Shown one piece after another: positions 52,840 through 62,167 of a stretch of DNA of 64,000 bases (within the stretch, counting starts at the first letter, position 1; every line of letters starts with the position of its first letter). Origin of the DNA: Acidovorax sp. sic0104 (GTDB taxonomy: Bacteria > Pseudomonadota > Gammaproteobacteria > Burkholderiales > Burkholderiaceae_C); the NCBI RefSeq assembly GCF_019219095.1, contig NZ_JAHUWH010000015.1, forward strand, positions 62,001 to 126,000, in the 5' to 3' direction. The notes below the pieces were generated by a model, which was given only the letters and a program-made list of their open reading frames with translations, searched no databases and had not been told where the DNA came from. Position numbers and translations under genes: made by a program.

Positions 52840-53964
52840 CTACCAGGCCTGCGCCATGCGCCCGGGGTTGAAGATGCCCGCCGGATCGAAACTGTGCTTG
52901 AGGCGTGCGTGGATCTGCTCCAGCGCGCTGGATTGCAGATCAAATTGGCCGCTGACGCCCGTCGAATCTTCGCGAGGAGCTATGAAAACAGTAGCGCTAC
53001 CACCCGCGGCGCGAGCGGCTTCACGCAAGGCCGGGCCGGCGGACTCGGGTGCCTGCACCCAGCGCAGCGCACCATGCCATTCGATGAGCGGCTGGGCAGC
53101 TGCGGGCAGGGTGAGCACGGGCGCGGTCTGCGGCAGCGACAGGCGCCACAGCGCGTGCGCGGGGTGCTGTGCGCGGTCGGTGAACCAAGGCAGGGTCTGC
53201 TCACGGCAGGCGGTCCAGTCGGGCGCCACCGTGGCGTTGTCCAAGCGTGTGCCACCCATGGTGCGGCAGGCCGAGTCCACGGCCGCCACGGCGCCGCGCA
53301 GGCGCACGTAAAGCGTGCCGGCGCTGCCGTCCTGCACCCAGCAGCTGGCGTTCAGCGGCAGCGGCTGCCCGCCCCAGGCGTGCAGCTTGCGCAGCGCATC
53401 GGCCTGGTTGCATTCAAAGCGCAGCGTGGCCTCGGCCGGCGCCACGGGCAGCACCTTGAGACTGACCTCGGTGAGCAGCCCCAGCGTGCCCCAGGCACCC
53501 GCCATCAGGCGCGATACGTCGTAGCCCGCCACGTTCTTCATCACCTGGCCGCCGAAACTCAGCGGTTCCGCCCGGCCGTTGAGCAGCGTGACGCCAAGCA
53601 GGTAGTCGCGCACTGCGCCCACGCTGGCGCGCGCAGGGCCCGACAGGCCCGCGGCCACCATGCCGCCCACGGTGGCGGCGTCAGACGGTGCTTTGGAAAA
53701 ATGCGGGGGCTCGAAGGGCAGGCACTGGCCCTGCTCGGCCAGAACGGCCTCCAGTTCGGCCAGCGGGGTGCCGGCGCGCACGGTGACGACCAGCTCGCTG
53801 GGCTCGTAGCTCACGATCCCATGCAGCGCGCGGGTGTCCAGCACCTCCCCGTGCAGTGCCAAGCCGTGAAAGTCCTTGGTACCGCCACCCCGGATGCGCA
53901 AGGGCGTCTGGTCGGCAGCGGCGGCGCGCACACGGTCGGCAATCTGGGCGAGGGCTTGGTCCAT
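52840..53964 (-). CDS. glcE: Glycolate oxidase FAD-binding subunit
   Basis: A 374-residue GlcE. The FAD-binding type-4 domain has LRIRGGGTKDFHG, GIVSYEPSELVVTVRAGTPL, and SDAATVGGMVAAGLSGPARA. The C-terminus ends with FDPAGIFNPGRM, the family hallmark. It complexes with GlcD and GlcF. No glcD lies within the visible region, since amtB lies upstream. The ATG at 53964 gives a normal length. Confidence 0.94.
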   Translation of the reverse strand: MDQALAQIADRVRAAAADQTPLRIRGGGTKDFHGLALHGEVLDTRALHGIVSYEPSELVVTVRAGTPLAELEAVLAEQGQCLPFEPPHFSKAPSDAATVGGMVAAGLSGPARASVGAVRDYLLGVTLLNGRAEPLSFGGQVMKNVAGYDVSRLMAGAWGTLGLLTEVSLKVLPVAPAEATLRFECNQADALRKLHAWGGQPLPLNASCWVQDGSAGTLYVRLRGAVAAVDSACRTMGGTRLDNATVAPDWTACREQTLPWFTDRAQHPAHALWRLSLPQTAPVLTLPAAAQPLIEWHGALRWVQAPESAGPALREAARAAGGSATVFIAPREDSTGVSGQFDLQSSALEQIHARLKHSFDPAGIFNPGRMAQAW

Positions 53965-54145
53965 GCCCAGGATCGTACCGGCAGGCCCCTGCTGCGCAAT
54001 GGGCCTGGGGTGTGAATTTTTTGAACAGCGCGCTGCAAATTGACTGCGAACGCCAGCCACTGCGGGCCGAATAGGGCGGGTACAGCGCTGGCCGCCAGCG
54101 CTCGGGGCCGCCACAACCCTCAGGGCATCAGGTCCCGCCGGACGC

Positions 54146-54172
54146 GAAAAAAGCCCGCCAGGGCGGCGGGCT
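54146..54172 (-). terminator. Intrinsic terminator of the amtB operon
   Basis: On the minus strand AGCCCGCC...GGCGGGCT (8-bp stem, loop GCCCT) is followed by TTTTTTC. It lies 87 bp past the amtB stop codon, before glcE. Confidence 0.9.
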
Positions 54173-54258
54173 GAAGAACCAAGAGGAGTAGCTCGCTTGT
54201 TCTTGTTGCAACGCTGCGGTGCCACCAGACACCGCAGCGCATCAGGTGCAAGCGCAGA

Positions 54259-55686
54259 TCAGCGGTTGTACGCCGTCTCGCCGTGCGAAGTGATGTCCAG
54301 ACCTTCGCGCTCGGCTTCTTCCGAGACACGCAGGCCCACCAGCAGGTCGGCGATCTTGTAGGCGATGAACGCCACCACGCCGGACCACACGATGGTGAAC
54401 AGCACGCTCTTGACCTGGATCCACACCTGGGCACCCATGGAGAAGGTGTCGGGCGTCAGGCCGCCGGTGCCGCCCAGGCTTTGCGATGCGAACACACCGG
54501 TCAGGATGGCACCGAGGATGCCGCCCACGCCGTGCACGCCGAACACGTCGAACGCGTCGTCCACATTGAGCAGGCGCTTCAAGCCGCCCACACCCCACAG
54601 GCAGACCACACCGGCCAGCAGGCCCAGCACGATGGAGCCCATGGGGCCCACGAAGCCCGCAGCAGGCGTCACGGCCACGAGGCCGGCCACGGCGCCGGAG
54701 GCGGCGCCCAGCATGGAGGCCTTGCCCTTGTGCAGCGCTTCGCCGGCGATCCACGACAGCGTGGCGGCAGCGGTGGCCAGCACGGTGTTCACGAAGGCCA
54801 GGCCGGCACCGGCGTTGGCGGCACCTGCGGAGCCGGCATTGAAGCCGAACCAGCCCACCCACAGCAGCGAGGCACCCACCATGGTCAGCGTCAGGCTGTG
54901 GGGGGTGAGGGCTTCCTTGCCGAAGCCGATACGCTTGCCCACCATGTAGGCACCCACCAGGCCAGCGATACCCGCGTTGATGTGCACCACGGTGCCGCCT
55001 GCGAAGTCCAGCGCACCGTCAGCCGCCAGCAGGCCGCCGCCCCACACGATGTGGGCCATGGGGACGTAGCTGAAGGTGAACCACAGCACCGAGAAGATCA
55101 GCACGGCGGAGAACTTGATGCGTTCTGCGAACGAGCCCACGATCAGCGCCACGGTGATGGCCGCAAACGTGCCCTGGAACGCGATGAACACGTACTCGGG
55201 GATGGTGATCAGCGCGCCGAAGGTTTCCTGGGTCACGCCCTTGAGGAAGATTTTCTCGAACCCGCCGAAGAACTTGCCCTCGCCGGAGAACGCCAGGCTG
55301 TAGCCGTAGATGGCCCACAGCAGGGAGACCAGCGAGAACACCACGAAGACCTGCATCAGCACCGACAGCATGTTCTTGCTGCGGCCCAGGCCACCGTAGA
55401 AAAGGGCCAGGCCCGGGATGGTCATCAGGATCACGAGCAGTGTGGAGGTCAGCATCCAGGCGGTATCGCCGGAGTCGATCTTGGGCACGGGCGCCGCGGC
55501 GGCAGCGGGCGCTGCCTCGGGGGCAGGTGCGGCAGCCGGTGCGGGTGCAGCGGGCGTCGCGGCGGCAGGCGCGGCTTCGGCCGGGGCAGATGCTGCGGCG
55601 TCGGCGGCTGGGGCCTGGGCCAGCACGGCCGAGCCGGCGGACAGCAGGCTCAGCCCTAGAACAAAGGAAGCAAGCAATTTTTTCAT
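54259..55686 (-). CDS. amtB: Ammonium transporter AmtB
   Basis: A 475-residue Amt protein. An N-terminal signal peptide (ending SAVLA-Q) is followed by an Ala/Pro-rich spacer of about 45 residues (residues 25-68), then eleven membrane segments. Signature elements are DTAWMLTSTLLVILM, FGGTVVHINAG (His of the pore), LLWVGWFGFNAGSA and FDVFGVHGVGG with the second His. It conducts ammonium and is inhibited by the partner PII. It forms torF-glnK-amtB on the minus strand. The extended Ala/Pro leader is longer than in E. coli AmtB. Confidence 0.95.
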   Translation of the reverse strand: MKKLLASFVLGLSLLSAGSAVLAQAPAADAAASAPAEAAPAAATPAAPAPAAAPAPEAAPAAAAAPVPKIDSGDTAWMLTSTLLVILMTIPGLALFYGGLGRSKNMLSVLMQVFVVFSLVSLLWAIYGYSLAFSGEGKFFGGFEKIFLKGVTQETFGALITIPEYVFIAFQGTFAAITVALIVGSFAERIKFSAVLIFSVLWFTFSYVPMAHIVWGGGLLAADGALDFAGGTVVHINAGIAGLVGAYMVGKRIGFGKEALTPHSLTLTMVGASLLWVGWFGFNAGSAGAANAGAGLAFVNTVLATAAATLSWIAGEALHKGKASMLGAASGAVAGLVAVTPAAGFVGPMGSIVLGLLAGVVCLWGVGGLKRLLNVDDAFDVFGVHGVGGILGAILTGVFASQSLGGTGGLTPDTFSMGAQVWIQVKSVLFTIVWSGVVAFIAYKIADLLVGLRVSEEAEREGLDITSHGETAYNR

Positions 55687-55722
55687 GGCGTTTCTTCTCT
55701 GGTGTCTGTTGCAACCGGGCCC

Positions 55723-56121
<399 letters not shown>

Positions 56122-56853
56122 TTACAGAGTTTTGGTGAGCGTGACAATCACGCGCGACTTGTTCACGTGGCCAAAGAAGGCCTTCTTGTTGGCGCCCACG
56201 ACGGCAGCGCCCAGCGAGAGGCCGCCGCCGAAGTCATACGCGCCGCCCACGCTGTAGTCCACGTAGTTGGGCACGCCCGTGTCCTTGATGTCGCTGGCAA
56301 AGCGGGTGAAGCCCACCGACGCCTTCAGGGTGATGCTGGGGGCCACTTCCTGCGCGAACGCCAGGTTCAGGTAGCCGGTGTTGGTGCCCTTCAGGCCCGA
56401 GCCCGCCTTGGCGCCGGCCCAGCCAAAGTAGTCCTTGGAGATGGTGTGCGAGTACTTGGCGGTGAAGGGGCCCATGGTGGCGGCGCCGTACAGCTCGGTG
56501 GTGTTGCCGTTGGCGTTGCCGGGGTAGATGTAGGTCAGTGCGCCCACATCGAAGTCGGCGCCAGCGGCCTTGAACTTGTAGCCGCCGTACAGGTCGGATT
56601 CGAGCGAGTTGTTGGCCAGCCAGTCCACGCTGGAGTTCCAGTTGCCCACGTACCAGCCGGTCTCGCCGAACGTGTAGTCAAAGCCGCCCTGCAGCGCAGG
56701 CTTGACGGCCTTGGACTTGGAGGCGTCCTGGTCCTGGCCGCGGAACTTGTAGTTGGTGGTCAGGCTGACGTTGCCGGTGAGCTGGGCGCTGGCCAGCATG
56801 GGAATGGCTGCAACAAGGGCAACGCCCAGGGTCTTGATGATGGCGCGGGTCAT
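56122..56853 (-). CDS. TorF-family putative porin
   Basis: A 243-residue outer-membrane protein. A signal peptide covers residues 1-23 (ending LASA-Q). The TorF/gcw_chp domain begins with LTGNVSLTTNYKFRGQDQ and ends with an alternating beta pattern finishing VIVTLTKTL. GGAGGAATC precedes the ATG. It is first in a torF-glnK-amtB operon with a sigma-54 promoter, so it probably provides outer-membrane passage of a nitrogen source under limitation (inferred from location). Confidence 0.93.
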   Translation of the reverse strand: MTRAIIKTLGVALVAAIPMLASAQLTGNVSLTTNYKFRGQDQDASKSKAVKPALQGGFDYTFGETGWYVGNWNSSVDWLANNSLESDLYGGYKFKAAGADFDVGALTYIYPGNANGNTTELYGAATMGPFTAKYSHTISKDYFGWAGAKAGSGLKGTNTGYLNLAFAQEVAPSITLKASVGFTRFASDIKDTGVPNYVDYSVGGAYDFGGGLSLGAAVVGANKKAFFGHVNKSRVIVTLTKTL

Positions 56854-56892
56854 GATTCCTCCGGTTGGACAAAGTAGGGGACGAGCGCTTTA

Positions 56893-56908
56893 AGCACGGA
56901 CCGTGCCA
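56893..56908 (-). promoter_or_regulatory. Sigma-54 promoter of torF-glnK-amtB
   Basis: On the minus strand TGGCACGGTCCGTGCT fits TGGCACG-N4-TTGCW at all but one core position, with the invariant GG (-24) and GC (-12) correctly spaced. The ATG of torF lies about 40 bp downstream of the -12 element. Confidence 0.88.
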
Positions 56909-56990
56909 TTGGCCCTGGCCACCGTTCGGCGCGGTTGCTTCGCGTTACAAGCATCCCCCGGTACAGTGGCGATATGTTCGACGAGCGGAA

Positions 56991-57007
56991 TGCACAACAT
57001 TGGTGCA
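56991..57007. promoter_or_regulatory. NtrC-binding site
   Basis: TGCACAACATTGGTGCA is a near-perfect dyad differing by one base from TGCACCA-N3-TGGTGCA. It lies about 85-100 bp upstream of the sigma-54 element, normal enhancer spacing, and 62-78 bp before the divergent comM start. Confidence 0.85.
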
Positions 57008-57068
57008 ACGGCCGGCATATACCCACGCAAAAGCCATAAAACGCACCCATCTGGGGAGAAAACACTTC

Positions 57069-58613
57069 ATGAGTCTTGCTTTGGTGCAAAGCCGCGCACT
57101 TCTGGGGCTGCAGGCACCGTCGGTCACGGTCGAGGTGCATCTGGCCAACGGTTTGCCCAGCTTCACGCTGGTGGGTCTGGCCGAGGTGGAAGTGAAGGAG
57201 GCCCGCGAGCGCGTACGTTCGGCGCTGCAAAACGCGGGGCTGGAGTTTCCCCACAACAAGAGAATCACCGTCAACCTGGCGCCAGCCGACCTGCCCAAGG
57301 ACTCGGGCCGCTTCGACCTGCCTATCGCCCTGGGTATCCTGGCCGCGAGCGGCCAGGTGGATGGCGGCAAGCTCCGGGGCTACGAATTCGCGGGAGAGTT
57401 GTCGCTCTCCGGCGAACTGCGCCCCGTGCGCGGCGCGCTGGCCACCAGCCTGGCCCTGCAGGCACAGCAGATCGACGTGCAGTTCGTGCTGCCGCCCGGC
57501 AGCGCAGAAGAGGCTGCACTGGTGCCCGATGCCCGGGTGGTGCGGGCCCGCCACCTGCTTGACGTGGTGCGCGCTTTTCTTCCGCCCGGCACCCCCGCCG
57601 GCGGCGATGCCGAGGTGGACAACGACGGCTGGAGCCGGCTGGAACCCCGGCCGCTGACCGCCACCACGGCAGGCCCGGACATGGCCGACGTGAAGGGCCA
57701 GGCCACGGCCAAGCGGGCGCTGGAGATTGCAGCGGCGGGCGCGCACAGCGTGCTCATGGCCGGCCCCCCGGGCTCGGGCAAGTCGATGCTGGCGCTGCGC
57801 TTTGCGGGTCTGCTGCCTGCCATGACGGTGCAGGAGGCGCTGGAGAGCGCGGCCATCGCCAGCCTGGCAGGAAGGCTCCAGCCCGAGCGCTGGGGACAGC
57901 GCCCGACAGGCAGCCCGCACCACACGGCGAGCGCGGTGGCGTTGGTGGGTGGCGGGTCGCCGCCCAAGCCCGGCGAGATCTCTCTGGCCCACCATGGCGT
58001 CCTGTTCCTTGATGAGCTGCCGGAATTTCCCCGCGCCGCTCTGGAAGCCTTGCGCGAGCCGTTGGAGACAGGCCACATCACCATTTCGAGGGCCGCTCAG
58101 CGCGCGGACTTCCCCGCGCGTTTCCAGATGGTCGCGGCAATGAACCCCTGCCCCTGCGGCTTTCTCGGCTCCACGCAGCGCGCCTGCCGCTGCACGCCGG
58201 ACCAGGTCAGCCGCTACCAGGGCAAGCTCAGCGGGCCGCTGCTGGACCGCATCGACCTGCATGTCGAAGTACCCGCCCTGCCTGCCGAGCAACTGGTGCA
58301 GGCACCCGCCGGTGAGTCCACCGCAGTGATCCGCGAAAGGGTCCAAGCGGCGCGCGCGCTGGCCCTGGGACGCCAGGGCAAGGCCAACCAGGCGCTGCAG
58401 GGCCAGGAGATCGATACCCATGTGCAACTGGACGACACGGCCGCCAAGTTCCTCAATACCGCTGCGGCCCGCCTGGGATGGTCGGCGCGCAGCACGCACC
58501 GCGCGCTGAAGGTGGCGCGCACCATTGCCGACCTGGCAGGCGCCGCCACCACGCAGGTCAGTCACGTGGCCGAAGCCGTCCAGTACCGCCGCGTTCTGCG
58601 CAGCCCCACCTGA
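57069..58613 (+). CDS. comM: ComM/YifB-family Mg-chelatase-like ATPase
   Basis: A 514-residue protein. A Lon-protease-like N-domain (about residues 20-145) is followed by an AAA+ Mg-chelatase module with Walker A GPPGSGKSM (residues 232-240) and Walker B GVLFLDELPEF, and a C-terminal C-terminal domain carrying ALKVARTIADL. A CxC-rich loop (NPCPCGFLGSTQRACRCTP) is typical. ComM is a branch-migration helicase for integrating transformed DNA. It is divergent from the torF operon. Competence in this organism is not shown by this gene alone. Confidence 0.95.
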   Translation: MSLALVQSRALLGLQAPSVTVEVHLANGLPSFTLVGLAEVEVKEARERVRSALQNAGLEFPHNKRITVNLAPADLPKDSGRFDLPIALGILAASGQVDGGKLRGYEFAGELSLSGELRPVRGALATSLALQAQQIDVQFVLPPGSAEEAALVPDARVVRARHLLDVVRAFLPPGTPAGGDAEVDNDGWSRLEPRPLTATTAGPDMADVKGQATAKRALEIAAAGAHSVLMAGPPGSGKSMLALRFAGLLPAMTVQEALESAAIASLAGRLQPERWGQRPTGSPHHTASAVALVGGGSPPKPGEISLAHHGVLFLDELPEFPRAALEALREPLETGHITISRAAQRADFPARFQMVAAMNPCPCGFLGSTQRACRCTPDQVSRYQGKLSGPLLDRIDLHVEVPALPAEQLVQAPAGESTAVIRERVQAARALALGRQGKANQALQGQEIDTHVQLDDTAAKFLNTAAARLGWSARSTHRALKVARTIADLAGAATTQVSHVAEAVQYRRVLRSPT

Positions 58614-58625
58614 CGACTGCCACCG

Positions 58626-58690
58626 TGATGCACTACAAAACAAATAGCATCCAGCGCTTGCACCGTCTGCGGTAGCGTCTGATTTACATC
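58626..58690. repeat. Dispersed intergenic repeat (AGCAGCTA family), copy 8
   Basis: Inverse orientation: ATGCACTACAAAACAAATAG then CATCCAGCGCTTGCACCGTC and GGTAGCGTCTGATTTACATC. It lies between comM and the MarR gene. Confidence 0.65.
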
Positions 58691-58745
58691 AAAATCCTGC
58701 CACGCCCCGGCCCCTCGCCCGCACCACCCTTTGCACAATCGCCCC

Positions 58746-59270
58746 ATGTCCCGTGCCCGCCTTTCCAAGAACACAGCCACCGCAGCCGCCACAGCGCCAG
58801 CACCGCAGCCCACCCAGCCCGTGCCGTACCCGGAGTCTGTGGACACCGGTTTCCTGCGCACGCTGGTGGGCTACAACGCGCGCCGCGCGTCGCTGGCCGT
58901 GATCGAGGTCTTCATGGAACGCATGGCGGTGTATCGCCTGAAGGTGGTGGATTTCTCGGTGCTGTCGCTGGTGGCGCACAACCCGGGCATCACTTCGCGC
59001 CAGCTGTGCGCCACGCTCAACGTGTTGCCGCCCAACCTGGTGGGTTTGATCGCAGCGCTGGAGCGGCGCGGCCTGATTGAGCGCCGCCCGCACCCGAGCG
59101 ACGGCCGCGCCATGGGCGTGCACCTCACGCCCGCAGGCATCGAGCTCACGGCACAGGCCGAGCAGACCGCCGCGCAACTGGAGGTGGACGCCACCTCGCG
59201 CCTGACCTCGGCCGAACGCAAGACGCTGATCCGGCTGTTGCAGAAGGTCTATACCGACAGCGAGCAGTAG
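58746..59270 (+). CDS. MarR-family regulator
   Basis: A 174-residue regulator with an Ala/Pro-rich N-terminal extension (about 30 residues). The winged helix contains ITSRQLCATLNVLPPNLVGLI and ERRGLIERRPHPSDGRAMGVHLT, with DxR in the wing. It is convergent with the CoA-transferase operon, so it may regulate that operon's promoter, 4 kb away at 63.4 kb, or unrelated genes. In related clusters, MarR proteins sense aromatic or acyl-CoA ligands. ATG 58746 is used; a TTG start at 58731 is possible. Confidence 0.9.
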   Translation: MSRARLSKNTATAAATAPAPQPTQPVPYPESVDTGFLRTLVGYNARRASLAVIEVFMERMAVYRLKVVDFSVLSLVAHNPGITSRQLCATLNVLPPNLVGLIAALERRGLIERRPHPSDGRAMGVHLTPAGIELTAQAEQTAAQLEVDATSRLTSAERKTLIRLLQKVYTDSEQ

Positions 59271-59302
59271 ACGCAGCGCAAAACACCGGCTGCGGGCCCT
59301 CC

Positions 59303-60874
59303 TCAGGCCTGCGCAGCCTTCGACGCCATCGCCTGCGCCAGCCCGCCCCACTGATCGCGGAACAGGCCCGGGTCCATGGTCTTCACGTTGCGCATGATGG
59401 GCTGGAAGCCCATGTGCGCCAGCACGTCGCGTTCCAGATCGATGCCGGGCGCAATCTCTGTCAGCTCCAGGCCCTCGGTGGTCAGGTGGAACACGGCGCG
59501 TTCTGTCACGAAGAGCACGTTCTGCTCGCGCTGCGCAGCGTCCAGCCCGTTGAAGGTGATCTGCTCGACCTTCTCGATGAACTTGCGCGAGCGGCCTTCC
59601 TTGACGATGGAAAGCTTGCCGTCGGCCACCTTCACCTCCAGGCCACCCGCCGTGAAAGTGCCGCAGAACACCAGATTCCTGGTGGACCGCGTGATGTTCA
59701 CAAAACCACCGCAGCCCACGGGCCGGCCGTTGAACTTGCTCACGTTCACGTTGCCGTGGTTGTCGGCCTGCGCCAGGCCCAGGAAGCTCGCGTCCAGTCC
59801 ACCGCCGTCATAGAAGTCAAACTGCAGCGACTGCTCGATGATGGCGTCGGCGTTGTAGGCAGTGCCGAAGTCCCCGAGCTGCGCCGGGATGCCGCCCGTG
59901 ATGCCGCTTTCCACGCTCAGCGTGAACTGCTCGGAAACGCCCTCTTCCGCCGCCACCGACGGCACGCCGGCCGGGATGCCGATCCCGAGGTTGGTGATGG
60001 CGCCGGGCGTGAGCTCCAGCGCCGTGCGGCGCGCGATCACCTTGCGCTCGTCCAGCGGCATGGGCGCCAGCGAGTTGAGCGGCACGCGCACATCGCCGCA
60101 CAGCGCGGGGTTGAACTGCGTGGTGATGGTCTGCATGTGGTTCTCGGGCTGGCTGACCACCACGTAGTCCACCGACACGCCCGGCACCTTGACCGACTTG
60201 GGGTGCAGGCTGCCGGCCTTCACGATGCGCTCCACCTGCACGATCACGATGCCGCCACTGGCCTTGGCCGCGTGGGCGATGTTGATCTGCTCGAGCAGCA
60301 CGCCTTCCTTGTCCAGGGTGATGTTGCCGTTCTCATCGGCCAAGGTGCCGCGGATGATGGCCACATCGACCTTGGGCGCGGGGTAGAACAGCCATTCCTC
60401 GCCGTTGAATTCGACGAGCTTGACCAGGTCTTCGGTGGACTTGCTGTTGAGCTTGCCGCCTTCGATGCGGGGGTCCACGAACGTGCCCAGGCCCACCTTG
60501 GTCAGCAGCCCGGGGCTGCGGCTGGCAATGTGGCGCGTGAGGTGCGACAGGCTGCCCTGCGGGAAGTTGTAGGCCTCCACTTCGCCGTCAAACACCATCT
60601 TCATCATCTCGGCACCCGTCTGGCCGAAGTGGCCCGCCACGGTGCGCTTGATCATGCCGGGGTGGGCAAAGTGGACCATGCCCGCGTCCTTGCTGTTGCC
60701 GATGGCGCCGCAGGCCCAGGTGGTTACGCTCTTCGGGTGACCAGTCTCCAGAAAGTTCTTTTCCACGCCCTTGAGCACTTCCTCGGGCAGGCTGGAGACG
60801 GCCAGGCCGCCCAGGAAGATGGTGGCGTTGTCGGGAATCAGGGCGCCGGCCTGGGCTGAGGTGATGATTTTCAT
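59303..60874 (-). CDS. Acetate/propionate/3-ketoacid CoA-transferase family protein (YdiF-like)
   Basis: A 523-residue fused family I CoA-transferase. The N half contains LGGLAVSSLPEEVL and GNSKDAGMVHF; the C half contains IGIPAGVPSVA and the catalytic SVESGITGG glutamate motif (SxENG variant, about residue 335). It moves CoA between short-chain acyl groups and 3-keto acids. It is the last gene of an operon with two thiolases, so it probably activates or releases a ketoacid intermediate. Confidence 0.93.
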   Translation of the reverse strand: MKIITSAQAGALIPDNATIFLGGLAVSSLPEEVLKGVEKNFLETGHPKSVTTWACGAIGNSKDAGMVHFAHPGMIKRTVAGHFGQTGAEMMKMVFDGEVEAYNFPQGSLSHLTRHIASRSPGLLTKVGLGTFVDPRIEGGKLNSKSTEDLVKLVEFNGEEWLFYPAPKVDVAIIRGTLADENGNITLDKEGVLLEQINIAHAAKASGGIVIVQVERIVKAGSLHPKSVKVPGVSVDYVVVSQPENHMQTITTQFNPALCGDVRVPLNSLAPMPLDERKVIARRTALELTPGAITNLGIGIPAGVPSVAAEEGVSEQFTLSVESGITGGIPAQLGDFGTAYNADAIIEQSLQFDFYDGGGLDASFLGLAQADNHGNVNVSKFNGRPVGCGGFVNITRSTRNLVFCGTFTAGGLEVKVADGKLSIVKEGRSRKFIEKVEQITFNGLDAAQREQNVLFVTERAVFHLTTEGLELTEIAPGIDLERDVLAHMGFQPIMRNVKTMDPGLFRDQWGGLAQAMASKAAQA

Positions 60875-60911
60875 GGTGTGTAGCTCGTGCGATTAAAGGG
60901 GGTGGCGCGGT

Positions 60912-62165
60912 TCAGACGTCGGTGTTTTCGATCAGCAGTGCAATGCCCTGCCCACCGCCCACGCAGGCGCTGGAGATGCCATAGCGCAGGCCACGGCGGC
61001 GCAGCTCGCGCGCCAGGGTCACCGTCAGGCGCACGCCGGTGGCGGCCAGCGGGTGGCCCAGTGCAATCGCGCCGCCGTTCACGTTCAGCTTGTCGCGGTC
61101 CAGGCCCAGCTCGCGCTCCACCGCGATGGTCTGCGCACCCTGTGCTTCGTTGATTTCAAAAAGGCCGATGTCATCCAGCGAGAGCCCGGTGCGCGCCAGC
61201 AGCGCGCGGATGGCGGGCGCCGGGCCGATGCCCATGGTTTCGGGCGCCACGCCGACGGCTGCCGCGCCACGCAGGCGCGCCAGGGGTTTGAGGCCGCGCC
61301 GCTGCACATATGCATCGCTGGCCACCACGGCGCCCACGGCTGCATCGACCAGCGCCGAGCTGTTGCCCGCCGTCTGCACGCCGCCGGGGTACACCGTGCG
61401 CAGCCCCGCCAGCGCTTCGACGGGCGAGGGGCGCGGGTGCGTGTCGCGGTCGAGCTGCGCCACCTTGCGCGGCAGTGTGATGCCGCGCGTGGCGTAGCCT
61501 TCGAGCGCGAACTTCTCGCTCGTCACCGGCACGATCTCGCCGGCCAGAAAGCCGTCGGCCTGGGCTTGCAGCGCCCGCTCGAACGAGCGCGCCGCGTAGG
61601 CGTCCACGTCTTCGCGGGTGATGCCGTACTTCTTGGCCAGGTTCTCGGCGGTCTCGATCATCGTGACGGGGCCTGCGGTGTCGATCAGCGCCTCCATCAG
61701 GAAGTCCTTGAACTCCACGGGCGCGCCCAGCTTGAAGCCGGTGCGGTGGGTGTAGGCGGCAATCGGGTTGCGCGTCATGGACTCGGTGCCCACCACCAGC
61801 GCCACGTCGGCATAGCCCAGCGCGATCTGGTCGGCGGCCTGGCGAAACAGCTCGAAGCCCGTGCCGCAGATGCGCTGCACCAGGATGGCCGGCACCGCTT
61901 GCGGCACGCCCGCGTACAGGCCGATGTGGCGCGGCAGCACGAAGGCGTCGAAGTCGGCCTGCGCCATCGACCCGGTGATGACCGAGTTCACGTCAGTGGC
62001 GGGCACGCCGCTTTTCTCCAGCACGGCCCGGGCGACCTTGATGCCCATGTCGGTGGGCGACACATGGCCCAACGGGCCGCAGTAGTCGACCATGGGCGTG
62101 CGCACGCCGTCCACCAGCCAGGCGTTCAAGAGGGCGGAGAAAGAGCTTGTCGAAGCGGTCGTCAT
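60912..62165 (-). CDS. Thiolase (acetyl-CoA acyltransferase)
   Basis: A 417-residue type II thiolase. The nucleophile Cys is in ILVQRICGTGFELF, the NGGAIALGHPLAATG motif bears the catalytic His, and SACVGGGQG bears the second Cys. It should cleave 3-ketoacyl-CoA with CoA, or condense acetyl-CoA. It starts 2 bp after the stop of the other thiolase gene and 37 bp before the CoA-transferase. ATG 62165 is used because upstream frame has no domain. Confidence 0.94.
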   Translation of the reverse strand: MTTASTSSFSALLNAWLVDGVRTPMVDYCGPLGHVSPTDMGIKVARAVLEKSGVPATDVNSVITGSMAQADFDAFVLPRHIGLYAGVPQAVPAILVQRICGTGFELFRQAADQIALGYADVALVVGTESMTRNPIAAYTHRTGFKLGAPVEFKDFLMEALIDTAGPVTMIETAENLAKKYGITREDVDAYAARSFERALQAQADGFLAGEIVPVTSEKFALEGYATRGITLPRKVAQLDRDTHPRPSPVEALAGLRTVYPGGVQTAGNSSALVDAAVGAVVASDAYVQRRGLKPLARLRGAAAVGVAPETMGIGPAPAIRALLARTGLSLDDIGLFEINEAQGAQTIAVERELGLDRDKLNVNGGAIALGHPLAATGVRLTVTLARELRRRGLRYGISSACVGGGQGIALLIENTDV

Positions 62166-62167
62166 GG

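Noticed and set aside
62130..62165. Another copy of the TTCGACAAGCTC repeat
   Set aside because: Only about 13 bases match, and they lie within the start of the thiolase gene; likely chance.
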